DNA of 5,432 bases from Clostridiales bacterium (GTDB lineage: Bacteria > Bacillota > Clostridia > Oscillospirales > Oscillospiraceae), in contig JAJQFX010000139.1 in assembly GCA_021200895.1 (NCBI GenBank), forward strand, positions 1 through 5,432, in the 5' to 3' direction. Below the pieces are notes generated by a model that was given only the letters and a program-made list of their open reading frames with translations, was not told the DNA's origin and did not search any database. The translations under genes and the position numbers were made by a program. Within the stretch, counting starts at the first letter, position 1; each line of letters begins with the position of its first letter. Below, in pieces: positions 1 to 5,397 of this stretch.

Positions 1-77
1 CCGCCCGTCCCCCGTGTCCGCTGTCAATCCGACCCCGGCCCCGCTCTCCGCCCCGGCGCCGGCGGGGGGGGCGGGGA

Positions 78-866
78 ATGTTCCTGACCGGAGCGGACGG
101 CAGGGAGGAGCAGGTTCTGCTGGGGGGCGAGGCGCTGCCGGTGTCGGCGGACGACCTTTCCCTGGTGGTGGAGCTGGCCACCCGAGCCAGCTTCCAAAAC
201 GCGGCGGAAAAGCTGAAATCCGGCTTCCTGCCCCTGAAAGGGGGGCACCGGCTGGGGCTGTGCGGCACAGTCACGGTGCGGGAGGGGAGCATCATCGGCT
301 TCCGGGAGCTGTCCTCCCTGGCCATCCGCATCGCCAGGCCGGTGCAGGGCTTTGCCGAGCCGGTGGTTGCCCAGATATGTCAGGGGGAGCGGCCCAGCAG
401 CACCCTGATCCTCTCGCCGCCGGGCTACGGCAAGACCACCCTGCTGCGGGATTTGATTCGCCTCATCAGCCTGCGCTACCATCTGCGCATCGGCCTGGCG
501 GACGAGCGGGGGGAGGTGGCCGCCCTGTGGAAGGGGGTTCCCCAGATGGATGTGGGGCCCACCACCGACGTGCTGGACGGCTGCCCCAAGGCTCAGGGGC
601 TGATGCAGCTTTTGCGGGGCATGGGGCCGCAGCTGTTGGCGGCGGATGAAATCACCGCGCCGGAGGACGTGACGGCCCTGAGCAGCGCGGCGAACTGCGG
701 CGTGGCGCTGCTGGCCACCGCCCACGCCGCCGGGGTGGAGGAACTGGGCCAGCGCCCCCTGTACCGGGCGCTGTTGGAGCAGGGGATTTTTCAGCAGGTG
801 TGCATCCTGCGCAGAGAGGGCCAGCAGAGGTTCTGCACGGTGGAGGCGCTGCCATGCAAAGGCTGA
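78..866 (+). CDS. spoIIIAA: Stage III sporulation protein AA, secretion-type ATPase (N-terminus unclear at window edge)
   Basis: Cytosolic AAA-type ATPase of the SpoIIIA-SpoIIQ complex, related to type II/IV secretion ATPases and thought to energise the mother-cell-to-forespore channel. Numbering from the ATG at 78 (262 aa), visible family blocks are KGGHRLGLCG (54-63), a P-loop SPPGYGKTT (113-121, Lys119), DERGE (142-146), DVLDGCPK (164-171), a Walker B-like LLAADEIT ending in Asp190-Glu191, and ATAHA near residue 213. The first P-loop Gly is Ser, and the usual DEIGR is DEITA. B. subtilis SpoIIIAA is about 307 aa, so roughly 35-40 N-terminal residues are missing. The frame stays open upstream to base 3 with no ATG, GTG or TTG, and no good Shine-Dalgarno precedes 78, so the true start is probably outside the window. 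The gene ends in tandem in-frame stops (TGA, TAG) and overlaps spoIIIAB by 13 bases. Identity is very secure; the start is not. Confidence 0.93.
   Translation: MFLTGADGREEQVLLGGEALPVSADDLSLVVELATRASFQNAAEKLKSGFLPLKGGHRLGLCGTVTVREGSIIGFRELSSLAIRIARPVQGFAEPVVAQICQGERPSSTLILSPPGYGKTTLLRDLIRLISLRYHLRIGLADERGEVAALWKGVPQMDVGPTTDVLDGCPKAQGLMQLLRGMGPQLLAADEITAPEDVTALSSAANCGVALLATAHAAGVEELGQRPLYRALLEQGIFQQVCILRREGQQRFCTVEALPCKG
842..846 (+). promoter_or_regulatory. Shine-Dalgarno of spoIIIAB
   Basis: GGAGG lies 7 bases before the ATG at 854, inside the 3' end of spoIIIAA. It favours this start over an in-frame ATG 54 bases further upstream (800), which would add 18 residues with no family character. 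Confidence 0.6.
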
Positions 867-1360
867 TAGGGGGAGGGCTGGTGGTGCTGGCCTGTGTGGG
901 CGGAGCGCTGCATCTCACCTGGCAGCGCAGAGAGGGGCTGCGCACCCTGGAGCAGCTGATTGCGGCGCTGCTGCTGATGGAGCGGGAGCTTGGCCGGGGG
1001 GAGCCGGATACGGAGACCCTGCTGGCGCTGGCGGCGCAGTCCGCCGCAGGCCCTGCGTCCCACTTCTTCCGGAACGTGGGGGAGGCGCTGAACCGGAACG
1101 CGGAGCGGCCCCTGGCGGCGCTTTGGCGGGAGGAAGGGGAGGCCCTGGCGCTGCCGCCTGCCGCAAAGGTGGCGTTTGACGCGGTGGGGCAGATTTTGGG
1201 CCGGTATGACGCCCAGGAGCAGCGCAAGGGGCTGCACGCCGTCGCCCAGACCCTACAGGAGATATTCCAAAGCGCAAAGGAGGAGGAAAAGCAAACCAGC
1301 CGACTGACCCTGGCCCTTGGCTCCTGCGGGGCGGTGTTTCTGCTGGTGCTGCTTTTATAA
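854..1360 (+). CDS. spoIIIAB: Stage III sporulation protein AB
   Basis: Membrane component of the SpoIIIA-SpoIIQ complex, resembling GspF-type platform proteins of type II secretion and presumed to sit next to the SpoIIIAA ATPase. The 168-residue product matches the family length (about 171 aa in B. subtilis). It has a hydrophobic N-terminal segment (about residues 4-18), a central mostly helical soluble domain with the family-like stretch GQILGRYDAQEQRKG, a charged helix ending KEEEKQ, and a hydrophobic C-terminal helix that ends the protein (LVLLL). The start at 854 is chosen for its Shine-Dalgarno and because it puts the hydrophobic segment at the N-terminus. It overlaps the end of spoIIIAA by 13 bases, which suggests coupled translation. 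Identification rests on order, length and topology as well as sequence, because this family is poorly conserved. Confidence 0.92.
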   Translation: MQRLIGGGLVVLACVGGALHLTWQRREGLRTLEQLIAALLLMERELGRGEPDTETLLALAAQSAAGPASHFFRNVGEALNRNAERPLAALWREEGEALALPPAAKVAFDAVGQILGRYDAQEQRKGLHAVAQTLQEIFQSAKEEEKQTSRLTLALGSCGAVFLLVLLL

Positions 1361-1366
1361 GATGAT

Positions 1367-1564
1367 ATGGAAATGGATGTCGATCTCATCTTCAAAATCG
1401 CCGCCATCGGCATTTTGGTGGCGGCGCTGAATCAGGTATTGACCCGCTCCGGCCGGGACGAGCAGGCCACCATGGTCACCCTGGCGGGGCTGGTGGTGCT
1501 GATGCTGGTGGTGCAGGAGATCAGCGACCTGTTCGAGCTGATACGCACCCTGTTTGACCTGTGA
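1367..1564 (+). CDS. spoIIIAC: Stage III sporulation protein AC
   Basis: Very small membrane protein (65 aa; about 68 in B. subtilis) of the forespore channel complex. It consists of two hydrophobic helices, roughly residues 8-24 and 36-50, joined by the polar turn TRSGRDEQ. It starts MEMDVDLIFKIAAIGI, which aligns without gaps with the start of known SpoIIIAC proteins. A second ATG two codons in (1373) is an alternative start. Neither has a clear Shine-Dalgarno. The gene begins 6 bases after the spoIIIAB stop, so initiation probably depends on ribosomes finishing spoIIIAB. It resembles the N-terminal half of the next gene product, SpoIIIAD, and both belong to the same small family. Confidence 0.94.
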   Translation: MEMDVDLIFKIAAIGILVAALNQVLTRSGRDEQATMVTLAGLVVLMLVVQEISDLFELIRTLFDL

Positions 1565-1950
1565 TGGAGGTGATGCTGCAAGTGGCGGCGGTGGCGGTAG
1601 TAGGCTCCGTCTGCGCCGTGCTGCTGGGCAGGCAGCAGGGGGAGCTGGCGCTGCTGCTGGGCCTGGGCACCTGTGGGGTGGTGCTTTATCTGGTGCTGGA
1701 GCAACTCAGCGGACTCATCGCTCTCATCCGGGAGTTGGTGGACTGCGCGGAGGTGGATAGCGACCTGGTGCGCCCCCTGATGAAAACGGCGGCGGTGGCC
1801 ATCGTCACCATGCTGACGGCCTCGGTGGCCCGGGACGCGGGGCAAACCGCCATTGCCGCCACGGTGCAGCTGTGCGGCTCTCTGCTGGCGCTGTGTCTGG
1901 CGGCACCGCTGGTTCACGCGGTGCTGACGCTGGTGGCGGAGCTGCTGTGA
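1564..1950 (+). CDS. spoIIIAD: Stage III sporulation protein AD
   Basis: Integral membrane protein of the SpoIIIA-SpoIIQ complex, 128 aa from the ATG at 1564 (about 133 aa in B. subtilis). Hydrophobic segments lie near residues 5-20, 28-45, 70-85 and 100-125. The block VARDAGQTAIAATVQLCG is the diagnostic family signature; B. subtilis has a closely similar KDAGQGAIAS stretch. Its N-terminal half is a paralogue of SpoIIIAC. The ATG shares its A with the TGA of spoIIIAC (TGATG), a typical stop-restart coupling arrangement, and there is no separate Shine-Dalgarno. A GTG one codon upstream (1561) is also possible. The next gene starts inside this gene's stop codon. Confidence 0.94.
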   Translation: MEVMLQVAAVAVVGSVCAVLLGRQQGELALLLGLGTCGVVLYLVLEQLSGLIALIRELVDCAEVDSDLVRPLMKTAAVAIVTMLTASVARDAGQTAIAATVQLCGSLLALCLAAPLVHAVLTLVAELL

Positions 1951-3050
1951 GGCGGTGGAGTGCGGTGGCGGCAGCCGCCCTGCTGCTGTGGCTGGCCTGC
2001 GTTCCCGCTGCGAAGGCCGCTGACATCCTGGACGAGGTGTGGGACGCCGCCGGGGCGGATGCGGTGGCCGAAGCGGGGGAGGACGTGGTGGAGCAGACCC
2101 TGGACTGGGACATCGACCTGGCTGCGGGCCTGGGCGACCTGCTGGACACGGCGGAGGAGGAGCTGGCGGGACTGCTGAAAGCGGCCCTCCGCTCCGGCAT
2201 CCTGCTGCTGCTCACCGTGCTGCTGGCCGAGATGATGGCGGGGCTGGGGGCGAGTGTGCCGGGCGGGTGGAAGGACGGCGTCCGCGTTGTTGCTACCCTG
2301 ACGGTGACGGGGCTGGCAGTGGCCGATGCGGGGAACCTCATCGACCTGGGGCGGGAGACGATTCAGGAGCTGGACGCCTTCACCCAGATTTTGACCCCCG
2401 TGATGGCAACGGCCTGCGCCGCGGCGGGGAACGCCACCGGCGCAGCGGTGCGGCAGGCGGCTACGCTGCTCTGTTCCAGCGTGCTGATGAGCCTGGTGGA
2501 TCGGCTGTTCCTGCCCCTGGTGTACAGTTACATCGCCATGACCGCGGGGGCCTGCGCCACCGGCAACCGGGGGCTGTCGGCGGTGGCAGGATTGCTGAAA
2601 TGGTGCGTCACTGCGGCGCTGAAAGGAGTCCTGATGGTGTATACAGCGTTCCTCTCCTTCGCCAGCCTGGCGGCAGGAGGTACCGATGCTATGACGGCCC
2701 GGCTGACAAAATCCGCCATCAGCGGCCTGGTGCCGGTGGTGGGGGGCATTCTGTCCGATGCCGCCGATACCCTGCTGGCCGGGGCGGGACTGCTCCGCAG
2801 CGTGCTGGGCATCTTCGGGGCGCTGGCGGTGTTGGGCTTCTGCCTGACCCCCTTCCTCCGGCTGGGGATGCAGTACCTCCTGTACCGGGCGGTGGCGGTG
2901 CTGGCGGCGGTGTTCCCCAACGCGGGGCTGTCCGGGCTGATCGAGGAGCTTGGCTCCGCCTTTGGGCTGGTGCTGGGGATGACGGGGGCCTGCGCCCTGA
3001 TGACCCTCATCTCCATCTTCGCGGCCATGGCGGCGGTACTGCCCACATGA
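1947..3050 (+). CDS. spoIIIAE: Stage III sporulation protein AE
   Basis: Polytopic membrane protein, the largest of the SpoIIIA set, likely a core permease-like part of the mother-cell platform. The start is a GTG at 1947 overlapping the spoIIIAD TGA (GTGA), with GGAG 5 bases upstream. This start gives a textbook cleavable signal peptide: Arg-Arg, a hydrophobic core, then AAKA with predicted cleavage after residue 24. An upstream ATG (1872) would bury that peptide behind 25 extra residues. The product is 367 aa (about 399 in B. subtilis). An acidic extracytoplasmic stretch (25-70) is followed by several membrane segments from about residue 75 onward. The family motif VPVVGG (262-267) with SDAADT (270-275) is clear. 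The 3' end overlaps spoIIIAF by 4 bases. A lipobox is not met around Cys18. Confidence 0.95.
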   Translation: MRRWSAVAAAALLLWLACVPAAKAADILDEVWDAAGADAVAEAGEDVVEQTLDWDIDLAAGLGDLLDTAEEELAGLLKAALRSGILLLLTVLLAEMMAGLGASVPGGWKDGVRVVATLTVTGLAVADAGNLIDLGRETIQELDAFTQILTPVMATACAAAGNATGAAVRQAATLLCSSVLMSLVDRLFLPLVYSYIAMTAGACATGNRGLSAVAGLLKWCVTAALKGVLMVYTAFLSFASLAAGGTDAMTARLTKSAISGLVPVVGGILSDAADTLLAGAGLLRSVLGIFGALAVLGFCLTPFLRLGMQYLLYRAVAVLAAVFPNAGLSGLIEELGSAFGLVLGMTGACALMTLISIFAAMAAVLPT

Positions 3051-3556
3051 GCGGCCTGGGAAGCTGGCTGCTGAGCATTACGGCGGCGGCCCTGTTGGTG
3101 GGCGTTCTGGAGGCCATGATGCCGGAGGGCAGCGTGAAGGCGGTGAACAGACTGGGCTGCGGCCTGCTGCTGTTCCTGGTTCTGGTGCGTCCGGCGCTGG
3201 GAGGCGGCTATGAGCGCCTGCTGGAGGAGCTGCACAGCTGGCAAAGCGAGGCGGCGGAGGAGACGGAGCGGCTGAACCAAGTAGAAATTTCGTTGGAGGA
3301 AACCATCATAGCGGAGGAAGCGGCGGCATATATTCAGGCAGAGGCCGGGGAGCAGGGGATTTCATGCAGCGTCGCCGTCACCTGCGCCCGGAGCGAGGAC
3401 GGCCTGACCCTGCCTGTGGCGGTGGAAATCGGGGGCGTTATCCAGGAAGCCCAACGGGAGGCGCTGCGGGCGCTGATTCAGGAGGCCTTCGCCCTATCAG
3501 AGGAACAAATACACTTTACGGAGGCGGAAGAGGTGAGACAGGATGCAGGCCCCTGA
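3047..3556 (+). CDS. spoIIIAF: Stage III sporulation protein AF
   Basis: Membrane-anchored component of the SpoIIIA-SpoIIQ complex, whose soluble part in B. subtilis has a ring-building-motif fold. The 169-aa product (about 206 in B. subtilis) has two N-terminal hydrophobic helices, about residues 6-24 and 37-53, separated by the loop MMPEGSVKAVNR. The loop matches the MLLPSSSMQ-type loop of the family. A charged helical segment rich in Glu (about 62-100) follows, then a small alpha/beta domain containing VAVEIGG and ending near QIHFTEAEE. The start is the ATG of an ATGA overlap with spoIIIAE, with no Shine-Dalgarno of its own, so coupling is likely. The 3' end overlaps spoIIIAG by 14 bases. 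The shorter length falls mainly in the linker and C-terminal part. Confidence 0.93.
   Translation: MSGLGSWLLSITAAALLVGVLEAMMPEGSVKAVNRLGCGLLLFLVLVRPALGGGYERLLEELHSWQSEAAEETERLNQVEISLEETIIAEEAAAYIQAEAGEQGISCSVAVTCARSEDGLTLPVAVEIGGVIQEAQREALRALIQEAFALSEEQIHFTEAEEVRQDAGP
3531..3536 (+). promoter_or_regulatory. Shine-Dalgarno of spoIIIAG
   Basis: AGGTGA, preceded by further purines (gaag), lies 6 bases before the ATG at 3543, inside the end of spoIIIAF. It is one of the few good ribosome binding sites in the operon and fixes the spoIIIAG start. Confidence 0.65.
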
Positions 3557-4058
3557 CTGGAAAAAGGGGAAGGAAGTGCTGAAGCGGTTTCAATATGCGG
3601 GCATCGTGCTACTGGCGGGCGTCCTGCTGCTGGCGATTCCTATTGACTGGCAGACGGAATCAGACGCGGAGCAGGTGGATGAGGCGGAAACCGCCGCAGA
3701 GGAGTTCGATGTCACCGCTTTAGAGGAGCGGTTGGCAGCCGTTATCGGGCAAATCGAGGACGTGGGGGAGGTGGAAGTGCTGGTCACCCTGTCTGCCAGC
3801 AGCAGGCAGGTGTTGGCTACGGATGAGACGGTGGGGGAGAGCTCCACCAAGACGGAGACGGTGCTGACCAAGGACGGCAGCACGCAGCAGTCCACCGTCA
3901 CGGTGCAGACGATTTACCCCACCTTTCAGGGGGTGCTGGTGGTCTGCGACGGGGGAAACGATGCCGCCGTCAAGCTGCAGGTGCTGAGCGCCGTCAAGGC
4001 GCTGACCGGGTTAAGCGCGGAGCAAATTTCAATCTGTGCGAGAGCAGGAGGTTCGTAA
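3543..4058 (+). CDS. spoIIIAG: Stage III sporulation protein AG, ring-forming channel protein
   Basis: Single-pass membrane protein whose extracytoplasmic domain forms a large oligomeric ring in B. subtilis, similar to secretin and type III secretion ring subunits. The 171-aa product has a basic N-terminus (KKGKEVLKR), one hydrophobic helix (about 17-34), an acidic linker (about 38-55), and then the ring-building fold. The strand VEVLVTL (77-83) and the conserved GVLVVCDGG (130-138), followed by the helix VKLQVLSAVKALTG, are characteristic. Between them is a Ser/Thr-rich segment (about 84-125) corresponding to the beta insertion of the family. The protein is shorter than the B. subtilis one (about 229 aa). 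It overlaps spoIIIAF by 14 bases and ends 2 bases before the spoIIIAH start. Confidence 0.94.
   Translation: MQAPDWKKGKEVLKRFQYAGIVLLAGVLLLAIPIDWQTESDAEQVDEAETAAEEFDVTALEERLAAVIGQIEDVGEVEVLVTLSASSRQVLATDETVGESSTKTETVLTKDGSTQQSTVTVQTIYPTFQGVLVVCDGGNDAAVKLQVLSAVKALTGLSAEQISICARAGGS
4046..4051 (+). promoter_or_regulatory. Strong Shine-Dalgarno of spoIIIAH
   Basis: A perfect AGGAGG at the end of spoIIIAG, 9 bases before the TTG at 4061. It is the strongest ribosome binding site in the operon and decides the non-ATG start of spoIIIAH. Confidence 0.8.
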
Positions 4059-4060
4059 CA

Positions 4061-4696
4061 TTGAAAATCTGGAAACGGAATGCTGTGGTGGCAGCCATCG
4101 TGCTGTTCGTCTGCGTGGCAGTCTATTTAAACTGGTCTTATGACCAGACGGAGAGCGTGTCAGGCTCCACCTCGGAGGCGGTGGCGGAAAAGACCCTGGG
4201 GGAGACGGAGCTGGTCAGCGCCCAGGAGGAGTTGACGCTGGAGGACAGCGTAGATACGGCCTCCGGCGAGAGCGAGGAGGAGGACGCCCTTTCGGAACAC
4301 GCCCTGACAGAGGAGGACACGGCCCAGACCGCCGCCGAGGCATCCGATTACTTTGACACCGCCCGCCTGAACCGGGAGGAGGCCCGGGACAGCGCCCTGA
4401 GCATCCTCCAGGAGACGGTGGATGACCCCTCGGCGGACAGCGAAGCGGTCAACACGGCGGCGGAGTCCATCACGGCCATGGCTGCGGCCACCCTGGCGGA
4501 ATCCCAAATCGAAAGCCTTGTGACGGCGAAGGGCTATGCGGACTGCGTGGCCTTCATCGGGGACAGCTCTGTCAGCGTGGTGGTCAGCACGGAGAACGGG
4601 GAACTGGAGGCCTCCGACATTGCGAAAATCACTGACATCGTGTGCGGGGAGACGGAGTTTTCCGCCAGCGATGTCAAGGTCATTACCGCGGAGTGA
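4061..4696 (+). CDS. spoIIIAH: Stage III sporulation protein AH, SpoIIQ-binding channel subunit
   Basis: Mother-cell membrane protein whose extracytoplasmic domain docks with forespore SpoIIQ to bridge the two membranes in B. subtilis. The 211-aa product (about 218 in B. subtilis) begins at a TTG preceded by AGGAGG. The next in-frame ATG lies far inside the conserved domain, so TTG is well supported. Features in order are a basic start (MKIWKRN), one hydrophobic helix (about 8-25), a strongly acidic low-complexity linker (about 29-96), and the conserved domain. That domain has YFDTARLNREEARD from residue 97, a long helix, AKGY (156-159), and strands around VSVVVS. The fold is related to the YscJ/FliF ring-building family. 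It is the last spoIIIA gene. A 97-base intergenic stretch follows, with no clear terminator before the next promoter. Confidence 0.95.
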   Translation: MKIWKRNAVVAAIVLFVCVAVYLNWSYDQTESVSGSTSEAVAEKTLGETELVSAQEELTLEDSVDTASGESEEEDALSEHALTEEDTAQTAAEASDYFDTARLNREEARDSALSILQETVDDPSADSEAVNTAAESITAMAAATLAESQIESLVTAKGYADCVAFIGDSSVSVVVSTENGELEASDIAKITDIVCGETEFSASDVKVITAE

Positions 4697-4724
4697 AAAG
4701 CGATGAGGTACCTTGAAATAACGC

Positions 4725-4753
4725 TTTACAACTCCGGCTGAATCCTATATAAT
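4725..4753 (+). promoter_or_regulatory. Sigma-A-type promoter of the nitroreductase gene
   Basis: TTTACA (4725-4730) and TATAAT (4748-4753) are separated by 17 bases, with one mismatch to the vegetative consensus. The site sits in a local AT-rich dip between spoIIIAH and the nitroreductase. Transcription is predicted to start near 4760. No extended -10 TG is present. Confidence 0.85.
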
Positions 4754-4754
4754 A

Positions 4755-4774
4755 GTATCACGAACCAATGATAC
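4755..4774 (+). repeat. Inverted repeat GTATCA-N8-TGATAC at the transcription start, candidate operator
   Basis: Two perfect 6-base arms (4755-4760 and 4769-4774) flank an 8-base spacer. The dyad begins 2 bases after the -10 box and covers the predicted +1, a position typical of repressor operators. It could also form a weak hairpin at the very 5' end of the transcript. The binding protein is unknown; no regulator gene is visible in the window. Confidence 0.5.
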
Positions 4775-4780
4775 AGCAAT

Positions 4781-4787
4781 GGAGGAA
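4781..4787 (+). promoter_or_regulatory. Shine-Dalgarno of the nitroreductase gene
   Basis: GGAGGAA ends 6 bases before the ATG at 4794. An upstream in-frame ATG at 4779 overlaps this site and so is unlikely to be used. The site therefore decides the 4794 start. Confidence 0.75.
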
Positions 4788-4793
4788 CTTACG

Positions 4794-5321
4794 ATGGAAG
4801 CATATGAGGCAATTATGACCAGAACCAGTGTCCGCAGCTATCTGGAGCGGCCTATCAGCGACGATGCGGTGCGGAAGATTTTGGAGGCCGGCATGAGCGG
4901 CCCCAGCTGCGCCAACCGGCGGGACTGGTCCTTTATCGTGGTGCGGGACAGGGAGACGCTGAACAAAATGGCGGACGCCAACGGCCGCCCTGCCACTCCG
5001 CTGCGGAAGGCCACCTTGGGCATCCTGGTGTGCGGAGACCTGCAAAAGGCATTCCAGCCCGCCCCGGACTATTGGATCATTGACGGCGCAATCGCCGCGC
5101 AGAACATGGTTCTGGCGGCCCACGCCTTGGGCATCGGCTCTGTCTGGCTGGGCACCTACCCCCAGATGGAGCGGGTGGAGAAGCAGGCGGCGCTGTTCGG
5201 CCTGCCGGAGCACATTGTGCCCCACTCCGTCATTGCCTTCGGCTACCCTGACCCGGAGGAGGAAGACCAGGCCAAGGAGAAGCGCTATGAGGCGGACTGC
5301 GTTCACTTTGAAACCTGGTGA
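4794..5321 (+). CDS. Nitroreductase family protein (FMN-dependent)
   Basis: Small flavoprotein of the NAD(P)H nitroreductase superfamily, 175 aa, predicted cytosolic with no signal or membrane segment. Such enzymes use FMN and NAD(P)H to reduce nitro compounds, quinones or other electrophiles. The physiological substrate cannot be read from sequence. The FMN phosphate-binding motif RTSVRSY (10-16) is at the N-terminus. GPSCANRRDW (36-45) corresponds to the usual APSxxNxQPW segment and carries Cys39 in place of the common Ala. WIIDGAIAAQN (94-104) and GIGSVWLGTYP (113-123) form the central core and second flavin-binding region. The C-terminus ends with the family-like His-Phe-Glu-Thr-Trp. It has its own vegetative-type promoter, a candidate operator and a terminator, so it is a monocistronic unit. 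It is not expected to be part of the spoIIIA machinery and is probably a stress or redox function. Confidence 0.93.
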   Translation: MEAYEAIMTRTSVRSYLERPISDDAVRKILEAGMSGPSCANRRDWSFIVVRDRETLNKMADANGRPATPLRKATLGILVCGDLQKAFQPAPDYWIIDGAIAAQNMVLAAHALGIGSVWLGTYPQMERVEKQAALFGLPEHIVPHSVIAFGYPDPEEEDQAKEKRYEADCVHFETW

Positions 5322-5330
5322 CGCTGCATG

Positions 5331-5371
5331 AGACCGGCTTTCGGGCGACCGAAGGCCGGTCTTTCTCTTTT
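5331..5371 (+). terminator. Rho-independent terminator of the nitroreductase gene
   Basis: A 14-bp stem pairs 5331-5344 with 5349-5362 and has a single G-U pair. It is closed by a GCGA (GNRA-type) tetraloop and followed by a T-rich tract (TTTCTCTTTT). It begins 9 bases after the nitroreductase stop codon. Confidence 0.93.
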
Positions 5372-5397
5372 GTGCGCCTCCGGGCGAAAGGAACTTC

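Noticed and set aside
14..649. Open frame in the +2 frame over spoIIIAA
   Set aside because: It is composed of Gly, Ala, Pro and Arg runs with no domain, and it fully overlaps the conserved SpoIIIAA ATPase frame.
24..725. Long open frames on the minus strand opposite spoIIIAA and elsewhere, for example 652-1413 and 4758-5399
   Set aside because: They are low-complexity, lie fully antisense to well-identified genes, and have no ribosome sites or recognisable domains. They result from high GC content.
1992..2003. Lipoprotein signal at the SpoIIIAE N-terminus (Cys18)
   Set aside because: Residues before the Cys (Trp-Leu-Ala) do not fit a lipobox. AAKA just downstream fits ordinary signal peptidase cleavage better.
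3491..3515. Possible internal sporulation promoter just before spoIIIAG (AATACACT resembling a sigma-E -10, with GCCCTATC upstream)
   Set aside because: The -10-like box matches only partly, the upstream box is poor, and the spacing of about 9 bases is too short. Internal promoters have been reported in B. subtilis spoIIIA, but this sequence is not good support for one.
2039..3556. Continuous 505-codon open frame in the +2 frame across spoIIIAE into spoIIIAF
   Set aside because: The part before 3047 is a Gly/Arg/Pro-rich shadow of spoIIIAE in GC-rich DNA. Only the segment from the ATG at 3047 has family character (SpoIIIAF).
4697..4727. Rho-independent terminator after spoIIIAH
   Set aside because: The stem is only 6 bp with a loop of about 19 bases, no T tract follows, and the right arm overlaps the promoter -35 box.
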